A program made the translations under genes and the position numbers. Shown one piece after another: positions 1-8,749 of a stretch of 64,000 bases of DNA. This DNA comes from Chrysophaeum taylorii (lineage: Eukaryota > Sar > Pelagophyceae > Pelagomonadales > Pelagomonadaceae). Within the stretch, counting starts at the first letter, position 1. Each line of letters begins with the position of its first letter. The notes under the pieces were generated by a model. That model saw only the letters and a list, made by a program, of their open reading frames with translations. It had not been told where the DNA came from and searched no databases. Where the stretch lies: NCBI GenBank assembly GCA_029834535.1, contig JAQMWT010000308.1, positions 62,001 to 126,000 on the forward strand, in the 5' to 3' direction.

Positions 1-656
1 ATACGTCGACCTGGTGTCAGGGGAGACCGAGGTGGTGCAGTGACCTGACTGGCGGAGGTAGCCGTGCTGGTAAGATTCCAGCGGGTGCGCATAACTCTGC
101 AGAGTGCTGACATTGGCTTGTGCCTGATATGCAGTCGTGCAGGGAGGCGAGATCGTCTGTGCTAATACGGATTGCAGCGACAGGGAAGGGTCAGGTGCCT
201 GGGGGGCTGAGAGGCGGCCTTTGTCTTCCAGAAGCGAAGGGGTCAAGCAAAGCTGTAGCTTCGTCTCGTCGTGATCGGATAGGGGCAATGAGCTTGTGCG
301 CATGATCGTGGTGCGCTTACCCGAGTCTTCATGATGTACCTTTGTGTCTTGTGGTGGTGCTTCTGCGAGCGGGACATATCTTAAGGATTGGTCCATCGGA
401 TGGGGTGCATCAGCTATGAATGAGACAGGAGCCAGTAGCAGTGCCAGGTCAGGTGACAGAACGTTTGCGTGGTCGAGTAATTGAGCGTTGGACCTGAGCA
501 TCGTCTGCATAGTCTGGAACCGTGCTGTGCAGTTGGTTTGCGTTGTCTCGTCTGCTACATCAATGAGCTGGCTGGTGTAGCTGGCCGTTGTGGTCTTATC
601 TTTCGTCTTGTCGTCCAATAGAGACTGCGAGATAGTACTGTTTGCTATGTGCGAGA
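1..656. other. No gene recognised
   Basis: Only short open frames are present and none looks like a known protein. The stretch lies downstream of the proline-rich minus-strand ORFs and could be their 3' flank or the rest of the same element. Confidence 0.3.
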
Positions 657-2330
657 CTATAAGTAGCTGTTGAGCAGCTGTGGAGAGCTGAGTGCTCTCT
701 TGTCTGGCAGTTTCTGTGGCTTTGGAGTTCCAGAGGCATGATTGCGCAGCTTCAGACGTCTTGGCATTGGGGATTGCCATAAAGTGACTCGTAAGTTCAA
801 AGTCGGACGTCGGAAAATGCATCGAAAGACCTGTGAGGTCACCAATTGAAACACGCGCCCTCGTAAGGCGTGCGCGTCGTGGTGCGGGCGCGAGCGACTT
901 ATGTTGATGATCTGAAGGTCGTGAGATTCGTTGCGGCGCGGAGTGTCGGTGGAAATGACGAGTGTCATGGTGTTAGAGGCGGTGACGCGGAGAGCATCGA
1001 AAAGCGTGTCATGCTCCAAGAGCGAAAGCGCGTGATGCGGGTAGTCCGAAGTCAGTGCCAAAAGGAGTGTGGCTCGCGGCCGACCTGTCTGCAAGGTAGG
1101 GCAGATGGGCGCGTGAGCTGAGATCCCGTGGTGGAGAGTATCCGGCCTGAAATGCTTGGGGTCCAGTGCGGGAATTCGAAAAGAGGGGTCGCCGAAGGAG
1201 AGTGCAGTAGAACCAAGGGCGATGAAAGGGGCAGTCCTGCTGGGTGCATCCTCCTCAATAGCGGAGATGCTGGGACCAGAGCAGTGAGTGCCGTAGTGAC
1301 CAGGGTTGCCCTTAGGCGTGTTGAGCATTCGAAGGTGCGGGCGTGTGACATGCGTCCTCAAATGAGGAGTGACGTGCAGAGCGATAAGACGCTTTTGAGG
1401 GAGGCAACGTACGTGACTTTGGTGCATGTTTGTGGTGGAGCCGGCAGCTGGCGTGGGGCGTTTGTCGTGCATTCCAGTGATGCGAAAATGCTTACAAAAG
1501 TGGGTCAGTTGGAGCGAGTCTGTGCATATTGCGCGGAGAATGTTTATTGAGAGCGCAACGTCGATTTTCCGGAGGCAGCGCAAGCGTGTGGCGTCCAGAA
1601 GAGAGCTATGCAAGGGGACATACAGGACCGAAGTGGTCGCAGTGGAATCGTGCATAGTTTGCGGCTGATCGGGTCGTTCAGAACTCTCTAAATCGGTGTC
1701 TGTTGCTGCAGCCATGGGGAAAGGTTTCCAGCGGCTTGGTCGCGGTGAGACATAAGGATCGGCAGTCAAAAGGAGTGCGTCCTCTGACTGAGAGTTGAGG
1801 AGCGGGTGATCAGGTGTTGCGACTGGTGCTCGTGCGAAGACATCCATCAAATCGTTGCACGGTGGTCGCAGATGGGTCCATGCAACCTGCTGAGCAGTGT
1901 CATCCAGTGCATCCGACCGAGAAGGTGGATGGTGGGTGCAGCAGCAAGCGCCGGTGAGCGGCAGTGCGCGCCTGTCTTCGAGGAGGGGAGGCGGTGAGGC
2001 GGAACCAGCTTCGAAGTGATCGGGAGCTGCTGATCGAGAGATATCGAACAAGGCGGGAGTGCCTGGTGAATATGAGCGGATACCTGCAGGTGCGGTGAGT
2101 GCCTGCGAGTATGGTGACCGTGGGACCGTTGACAGCGTGTCTTGTCCTTGTGGATTCGGCATTGCGGGGTCATTGGTGCTGCTTGGATCAGGCGGCTGAT
2201 CTTGAATGGTCGAGGAGACCATCTTCGAGACTAGTGAAGTGGGTCTTGTTTCTTCGCTATATGCATCATACCAGGGGGGTGAATCGGAGGGGATGTTGTC
2301 AGTGGCCTGCGGCTCTTGTGCCCGGTGCAT
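657..2330 (-). pseudogene. Proline/histidine-rich ORF, C-terminal part of a broken long ORF
   Basis: This 557-codon minus-strand frame is in the same reading frame as the 523-codon ORF just upstream (2355-3926). Only in-frame stops around 2340-2357 separate them, so I read the two as one interrupted coding region. The protein is rich in Pro, Ser, Thr and His and shows no domain I recognise. Its beginning (SPPWYDAYSEETRP) resembles the D-Y-x-x-[DE] type modules of the upstream ORF. It may be a structural or gag-like part of a transposon, or a low-complexity host protein. The length of the open frame is the main support for coding. Confidence 0.35.
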
Positions 2331-2354
2331 GGAATAATACGGCGGAGCCTAAGG

Positions 2355-3926
2355 TTATTGGGTGTGGTTGCCATAGTCGATGTAGGCATAATTCTCGGGA
2401 ACATCTCGAGGTGTTTTGGTCTTTGACTTGTCGAAAGTGGGAACGAGGTCGCTTGGTGTTTCTTCGACAAGATTGCTTCCTGGGCCGTTGTACCCGAAGA
2501 GAGAAGAAGCCCTTATGCATGTCTTGGCAGCATGATGGTGAGCATGACCATATGGCAAAGAGCTGTCTTTTAATAGTTCGGAACTTGTCGACTTTTTATG
2601 TGGGTGGTCTTGATTCTTGGTGGGACTTTGCACGTGGTGATCGTCGCTGGTGGTAGGGGTATGGTCGCCGGTGTTGAATGTACGCCCTCGCAACTCGGAC
2701 GCGGGGATGTGGTCGAGTTGGAATGGACCAGGTAGGTGATAAGGCGAGCGGGTGCGAAGGGGTTCAGGGGGTGCCAAAGAGGCGAAGAGTGAGTGGGTAG
2801 AGGAGGAGGGGCCAGAGATGGCGGGATGTGGAGAACAGAGAGACGGAGTGGGTGGTGAACCAGGAGAACCAGGTCCGGGGCATCCGTGGAGGTGGTGATG
2901 ATACTCGGGGAGAATCGGGGGAGAGGCATTGGAGGTTGGTTCGGAAGGGGATGAAGGTTGGTTGTGGATGGGGAAAGGAGGTGAAAGATGCGATGCAGCA
3001 TCTTGGGTGGGGTGGGTGGCATCCAATGAGGTAAGAGTGGTTTGGAGGACGGCGTTGATGTCAAGGTGGGAGCTGCGGATGTCAGCGTGGGTAGTTTCGA
3101 GTGCCTTGAGCTGGGTGTGGGTGAGATGGTGTTCGGCTTGGGTGGAGACCAGTTCGTCGGCTTGGATGGCGAGCTGGGCAGTGGCGAAAGCCAGGGCGGC
3201 GTCGGTGGTGGTGAGTTTGTTGGCTGCGGAGGACAAAGCGTCATCCCTGCGAATGAGCACGGCTTTGGTTGCGGCCAATTCAGCGGCTTGGGAGCGGGAT
3301 GCAGCCGTAGTGGTGGCCAACTCGCGTTGGAGCTCAGACGGAGGTGCATTGGAATTTTGAGAAAGGAGGTGGAGTGTTGCTTGAATGGGGACGGAGGAAT
3401 GGTCGTAGTCGTGGAATGCATATTCACGCGGGCGGAGGGGCAAATCGGGGGAACAGCGACTTTCGAAAGGTGATGAAGGTCTGTCAGGAGGGTCCGATGG
3501 TTGGGCGGCAGGAACTTGAGCCGCGGAAGGAGCTGTGGTAGAAATGGAAGTGCCGGGGCCGTCGTGGCCGTAGGTGGCATGGTCTTGTGGATGGAGAGGA
3601 AAGTCCTGAGGAGAGTGACTTGCGGAAGATGATGGATATCGGACAAGGGAATCCGACAGTGGGGCGGCATGAGCTTGAGCCGCGGTGGGGGCGTGGTCAG
3701 GGATGAAGGTGCCGGGGCCGTCATGGCCGTATATGGCATGATCATCGAGGAGATGAGTGGTGCGGCGAGGGGGTTGACGAGGATGTCGGGGAACTACAAG
3801 TTGTATAGGTGGTGTAGCGGGAGTTGCCGATAGTGGGGAGTTAGGCTCCAGTGAAGGAGGTGGAGGCTCATGTGGGGTTGGTGGAGTGAAGGGAGTAATG
3901 TTTATCGGTGGTGGTGTGTTCAACAT
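2355..3926 (-). CDS. Proline-rich protein with ~53-residue repeats and an Ala/Thr-rich coiled coil
   Basis: This is a 523-codon frame. Residues about 60-230 hold repeated modules: HAIYGHDGPGT and HATYGHDGPGT each begin a ~53-residue unit ending in PLHPQD or PLRPRE. A third, diverged unit starts YAFHDYDHSS. A later echo reads FGYNGPGS and ends YAYIDYGNHTQ. The middle part (QRELATTTAASRSQ onward) is a predicted coiled coil rich in Ala, Thr and Leu. The frame stays open upstream of the first Met to about 4085, where it meets the frame of the 3868-4494 ORF at a run of eight G (plus strand). The likely original start is therefore in that upstream ORF. I do not recognise the family; gag-like or repeat-structural are both possible. 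Confidence 0.4.
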   Translation of the reverse strand: MLNTPPPINITPFTPPTPHEPPPPSLEPNSPLSATPATPPIQLVVPRHPRQPPRRTTHLLDDHAIYGHDGPGTFIPDHAPTAAQAHAAPLSDSLVRYPSSSASHSPQDFPLHPQDHATYGHDGPGTSISTTAPSAAQVPAAQPSDPPDRPSSPFESRCSPDLPLRPREYAFHDYDHSSVPIQATLHLLSQNSNAPPSELQRELATTTAASRSQAAELAATKAVLIRRDDALSSAANKLTTTDAALAFATAQLAIQADELVSTQAEHHLTHTQLKALETTHADIRSSHLDINAVLQTTLTSLDATHPTQDAASHLSPPFPIHNQPSSPSEPTSNASPPILPEYHHHLHGCPGPGSPGSPPTPSLCSPHPAISGPSSSTHSLFASLAPPEPLRTRSPYHLPGPFQLDHIPASELRGRTFNTGDHTPTTSDDHHVQSPTKNQDHPHKKSTSSELLKDSSLPYGHAHHHAAKTCIRASSLFGYNGPGSNLVEETPSDLVPTFDKSKTKTPRDVPENYAYIDYGNHTQ

Positions 3927-4494
3927 TGCTGGTGCGATATTTGAACAAGGTGGAGTGTCCTCGTGAATGTGGGGTGTGCCAGGTTGTGGAGTAACCTTGG
4001 CTATGCCTGGGTCCGGAGGGAAGGCGGTGGGGTCTGAGACTTTGCCGTGGGGTGTTTGACATCCGGTGGAGTTGTCGGCATGAGGGGGGGGTGACCATCG
4101 AGATGATCGGGTCTTGGGTCGCGACTTCGTGAGAAGTTTGCTTGTGCTTGAGGGGAGTTGCCGTATGAACAGCTGGTTGGGGAGGTTGTTCGAATTGCTT
4201 GTCTTGATCGAGTTGCACGTCTTGATCGAGTTGCTCGTCTTGAGCTTCGATTGCTGCGGCGAGCGCAGCTGTTTCGGCAGCGTGTTTGGCTCTGAGAGCA
4301 GCGTAGTCGGCGGCGATTCTGGCTTTGAGAATAGCTTGATCAGCGGCGAGTTGATCCGAGAAATTAGCTTTGAATTGTTGAGTGAGAGCTTGTTGTGTAG
4401 CGAATTGCGTCGCTACTTCCAGACTCGGGACATGTGGGTCGTGAGTCGCCATCGTTTTCGGGTTGTGTTTTGCGCGTTGTTGGTTGCCTTTCAC
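3868..4494 (-). CDS. Coiled-coil N-terminal part of the proline-rich ORF, frameshifted
   Basis: The useful part is roughly codons 15-115, from MATHDPHVPSLEV (start codon near 4452) through an Ala/Gln/Asp-rich helix with repeated LDQD units (4194-4240). After ATQDPIISMVTPP the frame changes character. The +1 alternative frame continues as proline-rich sequence directly into the 523-codon ORF. The switch falls on the G8 homopolymer near 4085-4093, so one indel, a programmed frameshift or an assembly error explains it. Upstream lies an array of CACACTTTTT units. No known domain was identified. Confidence 0.35.
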   Translation of the reverse strand: MKGNQQRAKHNPKTMATHDPHVPSLEVATQFATQQALTQQFKANFSDQLAADQAILKARIAADYAALRAKHAAETAALAAAIEAQDEQLDQDVQLDQDKQFEQPPQPAVHTATPLKHKQTSHEVATQDPIISMVTPPSCRQLHRMSNTPRQSLRPHRLPSGPRHSQGYSTTWHTPHSRGHSTLFKYRTSNVEHTTTDKHYSLHSTNPT

Positions 4495-4555
4495 ACTTTT
4501 TCACACTTTTTCACACATTTTTCACACTTTTTCACACTTTTTCACACTTTTTCAC
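4490..4555. repeat. Short tandem repeat, ~11-bp unit
   Basis: About six copies of a CACACTTTTT(T) unit stand just upstream of the minus-strand coiled-coil ORF, in the position of its 5' flank. Confidence 0.85.
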
Positions 4556-4853
4556 CAGTAGCAAGCGATGAAACTTGACTACGTTCTTCTTCTTAACACT
4601 TTCGGGAACTTCAGGAGATTGCTCTTGCCTGGAAATGCTGAGCCTAGACGTCGATCGAGATCGATGTCTTTCGGAGGACGTTTCTCTACCAGTACCGGAT
4701 TGGGTCCAAACCTAAAGAGCAGTAAAAATCACTGTGCCTCTGGTAGAGAATTTGGTGGCAGTGGTAGTGCTGCCTTTATCGTCCTGTCCTCTAACGACAC
4801 AAAGAGCAGCACGGTGGTGTACGACACAGCGATTTTGTGGTTGTAGGTGTGAA

Positions 4854-5790
4854 TCCTTACTACTAGTCGACAGATGTTTGTCTGTTTGTTTGTCTGTTTG
4901 TCTGTTTGTTTGTCTTTAAATGTCGACTGCTAAGAGGTGTGTGGAGTGTGAAGGATGTGGGTGGGTTTGTGGGGTAGGAGGGATGTTTGTCTTTAAATGT
5001 CGACTGCTAAGAGGGGGGTGTGTGTGTGGGGGGGGGGCATGAAGGATGTGGGTGGGGTTGTGGGGTAGGAGGGATGTGCCTGACGGGCGGAGATAAGTGC
5101 GCGGGACCTATAGTCGGGCTCATCGTCCCCCCGTTCAGGGTAAGGATCAGGTAGGCGCGCGAGCCAGATAGTGATCCTCCAAGCCGTCTACGGTCGCAGA
5201 CTGTTTCCACGACCCGCGGCGGCTCTTTTAGCCAGCACGCCATTCTCACGCCCCGTCGAAACGATGTTGTCGATGCTGACAACGCCGCGCGCATGAATGA
5301 CCGCGGCCTTTTTTTCCCGGAGACGAGGCGTCGGAGTTCTTTTCGGCCGACGACTAGGTTGGGTCGGAAGACCACGCTTCGCTCTTTACAGTCGAGTTTT
5401 CATCTCCCTGACAACCACCAACGGCATGCTGACTTTTTTGATTGCGAGCTTAAAAAAGTCTTCGCAACCTCGACGACCCGTCGTACGGCCACTGTACCAG
5501 ATACATCATGGATCGCGTGTCACCGAGGCTTCTCCAACCTGTATCCCTTAAGAAGCCCCACCGACGCCAAACGATCAACAGGAGCCAGGGCCAGACGCCC
5601 CGCGAGGTCGGCGTCCTCTTGCCCACAAGCCCGTCTTCTGTCACGTCCAGCTCTACGCGGCTCTCTGTCGATCGGCAACCACCCCGAGGAGATATCCTCT
5701 TCTGGGTCGACGACTCCACCCTACCCCACACGTGCTGCGCAATATCGACCGATAAGCCCCCTCCCGGCGTCTGCGCGCGCACTGTAGGTG
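4854..5790 (+). mobile_element. Helitron fragment, copy 1 (C-terminal helicase remnant)
   Basis: The 5' end reads TCCTTACTACTAGTCGACAG, matching the starts of copies 2 and 3. It is followed by TTTG/TCTG repeats and an internal ~80-bp tandem duplication (about 4905-5075). The coding remnant contains AILTPRRNDVVDAD (5245-5290 region), LRNLDDPSYGHC (about 5460) and TINRSQGQTPREVGVLL (about 5570). These correspond in order to the conserved C-terminal blocks of the Helitron PIF1-like helicase. The frame is broken several times. The copy stops near 5790, before the AGTAAGTTCACC arrays that end the other copies, so its 3' end is missing. Confidence 0.75.
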
Positions 5791-5923
5791 GAGGAGGAGA
5801 GTTGCGACTCGCAAGACACCCCTTTCTTTTGTTTCGACGTCTATCGACATTCCCCCGGCAAAAAAAAATCAGGGGGCTGCTTGCTGCGCGCGGAACCAGT
5901 CGGTAATCCCTCTTATAGAATAA

Positions 5924-6336
5924 TCATAGAGCAGCGCAGGTTGAGGAGGAGGAGGCGTCGTTGGAATCCTCGCCGCCGCCGGCGTCGAGCGCGGCCTTGA
6001 CGGCGGGATAGCCTCCGGCGTTGCGAACGTTCTCGTAGCCGGCGGCGAGGAGCGCTGTTTTGAGGCGGTGCGCGCGGCCTCCGACGGCACAAAAGACGAG
6101 GATGTGCGAAGTCTTGTCGAGGTCGAGGTCGGCGACGATGCGCGCGGGGTCGTCGGTGATGCGACAGGGCACGTGCATCGAAGCCTCAATTTTCCCGCGC
6201 GACGACAGTTCGTCCGCGTTGCGGCCTACTGCGCCGTCACAGCAGCAGCTCCCACGGCAAACTTACAGTCGATGAGGACCAAGGAGTCCTTGAGTAAGAG
6301 GTACTCCTTCCAGTCCTTGTCGTCGTCCCTTGACAT
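5924..6336 (-). CDS. Single-domain rhodanese (sulfurtransferase), two exons
   Basis: The model is complement(5924-6225, 6267-6336), 123 residues. Exon 1 starts MSRDDDKDWKEYLL and ends VLID. A 41-nt intron (GTAAGT...CAGTAG, 6226-6266) joins it to exon 2, giving VLIDCRNADELSSRGKI, the usual start of a rhodanese fold. The catalytic loop is FCAVGGRAHRL with the active Cys in a C-x-x-G-x-R pattern, followed by GYENVRNAGGYPAV, the typical last strand and helix. The length fits single-domain, PspE-like rhodaneses, which transfer sulfane sulfur to thiophilic acceptors. No targeting peptide is visible, so it may be cytosolic unless an upstream exon exists. It is divergent from the DUF4336 gene, with the two start codons at the same spot. 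Confidence 0.85.
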
Positions 6337-7561
6337 GATGATGCTTACCCTTGTTTTGAATCGAATGTTGCTTTTCCTCCTCCTCCTCGTAGCCTTTCCT
6401 GCTGCTGCTGCGGCGCCCGCGTCGCAGTCGTGGGGGCTGTGGCCGACTTTGCCGCTCGCGCCCTACGGGACCCGCGCGACGGTGGTGCGGGAAGTAGTGA
6501 AGGACAGGATCTGGACCTTGGACCAGCTTCAAGGAACGCTCTATGTTCAGGTGCCGGTAAGGATGTCCGTTATTCGCGAAGAACGGGGGCTCGTGTGCTA
6601 TGCTCCCGTCGCCCCGACCCAAGAGTGCCTCCAGCACGTGAGGGCCATCGAAGCAAAGTACGGCGCCCGCGTTGTGGACATCGTGCTGCCGACGCTCGGC
6701 GTCGAACACAAAGTCTTCGTTGGTCCGTTCGCGCGTGCCTTCCCGAAAGCAAACGTCTGGTACACGCCTGGACAGTACTCGTTTCCCCTCAATTTCAGGG
6801 ACCTCAAGTTTCTTGGGATCGATGCCCGACCGATCGACAGTTTAGAAGGTTTTGAGGTTTTGACTTTGGGGCCTCTCGTACCCCCGGGGAACGGAGGGTT
6901 CGGAGAAACCGCAATCTACCACCGTCCAACGAAGACGCTCTTTCTGGTCGACACGGTCGTCGCGGTCCGCGGGCCGCCGACCGTCATTCCCGAAAAACCG
7001 CTTCGCTTCCATTCGCGAAGTTCGATCGACGAGGCAGCGGGCGATCTGGAAAAGGGCTGGCGACACCTCGTGCTCTTCGCTTTCTTCTTCCAGCCCTCGG
7101 CTCTCACCGTCGTCCCTGTGCCGGACTGTTTTGACACTTCCGCAAACAAGAATCCCGGAGAGTTTGGGTACTTTGACGTGTACCCCTTCGAGTGGGACGC
7201 GCGACGGACGAGGCTTAGTTTCGACACTTTGCGCAAAAAAAGACTGTTTGTTGCCCCTATTCTCCAGGAACTCATACTCAATCGTCATCCGGTGGAGGTC
7301 CAGGCGTGGGTCGACCGCATCTGCGCCTTTGATTTCGACAAAATTGTCCCGTGCCACCTCGAGCCGGTGATTTCCGCGCGTCCTTCGGATTTCCGGCGCG
7401 CTTTCGACTTTCTCAAAACAGGAGCTGCCCCCGACTTCCTCGAGGCCGACCTCCAGGCCCTCCGCGACCTGGAGAAAGACCTCGTCGCCTCGGGCGAAAT
7501 ATCCCCGCGACCCCTCCTCGATCCACCCCCTCGTCGACGGCCCTTTTTTATGCCCCCCTAG
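6335..7561 (+). CDS. DUF4336 protein, probably plastid-targeted
   Basis: This intact frame gives 408 residues from the ATG at 6335, or 398 from 6365. I prefer one of these two because either gives a clean signal peptide (MLLFLLLLVA) followed by FPAAAAAPASQS. An Ala-Phe junction like this resembles the ASAFAP motif of proteins imported into red-derived secondary plastids. The mature part begins SWGLWPTLPLAPYGTRATVV and continues with VPVRMSVI, VLPTLGVEHKVFVGPFARAF and ALGPL/TLGPLVPPGNGGFGE, features of DUF4336. That family is found in plants, algae and cyanobacteria and has a metallo-beta-lactamase-like layout. Its biochemical function is unknown to me. The upstream open frame from 6068 is antisense to the rhodanese gene and is not part of this protein. 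Confidence 0.85.
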   Translation: MMMLTLVLNRMLLFLLLLVAFPAAAAAPASQSWGLWPTLPLAPYGTRATVVREVVKDRIWTLDQLQGTLYVQVPVRMSVIREERGLVCYAPVAPTQECLQHVRAIEAKYGARVVDIVLPTLGVEHKVFVGPFARAFPKANVWYTPGQYSFPLNFRDLKFLGIDARPIDSLEGFEVLTLGPLVPPGNGGFGETAIYHRPTKTLFLVDTVVAVRGPPTVIPEKPLRFHSRSSIDEAAGDLEKGWRHLVLFAFFFQPSALTVVPVPDCFDTSANKNPGEFGYFDVYPFEWDARRTRLSFDTLRKKRLFVAPILQELILNRHPVEVQAWVDRICAFDFDKIVPCHLEPVISARPSDFRRAFDFLKTGAAPDFLEADLQALRDLEKDLVASGEISPRPLLDPPPRRRPFFMPP

Positions 7562-7610
7562 TAACTTAAGCTGCTCTAAGGTTTATATTTTGGGAGCTGC
7601 ACTCAAGAGA

Positions 7611-7702
7611 GAGACACACACACACACACACGATTGTTGTGGTGGTGGTTGTTGTTGTTGTTGTTGTTGACTGGGGCGGCGGTGGTGGTGGTGGCAATCG
7701 CG
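7611..7702. repeat. Simple repeats (CA)n, (GTT)n, (GGT)n
   Basis: A run of CA dinucleotides is followed by GTTGTT and GGTGGT trinucleotide runs, just downstream of the DUF4336 stop codon. Confidence 0.9.
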
Positions 7703-7858
7703 CCGCGGCAAGTACCCCACGGGCGCTTTGGACGGACGAACTTGTCCTCCTCCACGAGTCAGTCCTAGGCCGAAGAAGAATATGTGAATGCGAGATGTCT
7801 CGCTCTCGATTCGACAAACTCCAGGCTGGGTGCTCGATGACGAAGTGCGCTCCGATGA

Positions 7859-8068
7859 TTGCTGGCGCGAGCGATTAAAAAGCCGCGATCGCGGACGATC
7901 CGGACACCTACCTCGAAGGCGCAGCATTACAGCTACGGCAGGTTGCTGCTCCACGTCGTGCACGAGGAGGACTACGACGGCGCCGAAAGCGAGCACAAAG
8001 CTGCGATCGCCGCCGATCCGGACACCTCGAAGGCGCGGTCGAAGCTTGGCTCCTACAGTACTTCCTAA
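7859..8068 (+). pseudogene. TPR repeat fragment
   Basis: The translation contains YGRLLLHVVHEEDYDGAESE and then HKAAIAADPDTSKARSKLG. This matches the tetratricopeptide pattern of a Y-G-x-L-L helix, an (E)DYDGAE helix and an A-I-A-x-D-P turn, so about one to one and a half TPR units. There is no start, no further repeats and a nearby frameshift. An imperfect direct repeat of the GATCCGGACACC-type coding segment (about 7890 and 8010) shows that at least two units were once present. I read it as the broken end of a TPR protein. Confidence 0.55.
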
Positions 8069-8500
8069 GCGACTTTTTTTGATGGTCTTTCATCATCGAA
8101 CACGAGAGGGGACTGGCGAGCGGGTTGTGGCGTCCGCGTCGAGTGCGAATCCCCAGATTATATACACTATAATAATAATGAGGCCGTCGATACACCCTAA
8201 CTCAAGTCTATGCTAACTTCCCTGCATTGAGGCGGCGATCCTGAAGGCGTCGCAGACGCAGGGGTGGAGGTGTCCGCGCGGGAGAAGGGCATTGGCGAAT
8301 TCGCTGCCAATGGACCCCATCACTCAGACCCGACCTTGGGTCGCCGTCTGGGACGACGCGAAAGAAAAGTTGTCGCTGGAGCGCCGAGCACTCGCACATC
8401 GAGCTGGCTTGAATTGCACGCGGCTCAAATCCGCCGGTCTGGAGAAACAAAGTTTCGGATTTATCGCCGCAGCTCCCTCCACCGCCTTTATTCAAAAAAG

Positions 8501-8746
8501 AGTGCAGGCCAGTAAGTTCACCTAGTCCCAATCTCTAACCCTAGTAAGTTCATCCCAGTAAGTTCACTTATTAGTCCCAATCTCTAATAATAATAGTCTA
8601 GGTCCCGCATACTTATCTCCGCCCGTCAGGCACATCCCTCCTACCCCACAAAACCACCCACGTCCTTCGTACCCCCCCCCACACACACCCCTCTTAGCAG
8701 TCGACCTTTAAAGACAGACAAACAGACAAACATCTGCCAATTAGGA
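8501..8746 (-). mobile_element. Short non-autonomous Helitron derivative
   Basis: Read on the minus strand it starts TCCTAATTGGCAGATGTTTG, has the TTTGTCTG repeats and the CTTTAAAGGTCGACTGCTAA block of copy 1, and then jumps to the AGTAAGTTCACCTAGTCCC arrays. It ends ACTGGCCTGCACT like copies 2 and 3. The whole helicase region is missing. Having both ends of the long copies in ~245 bp makes it an internal-deletion derivative. Confidence 0.7.
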
Positions 8747-8749
8747 GTA

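Noticed and set aside
6068-6334. N-terminal extension of DUF4336 from the Met at 6068
   Set aside because: This stretch is antisense to the rhodanese exons, has no family similarity, and would bury the signal peptide.
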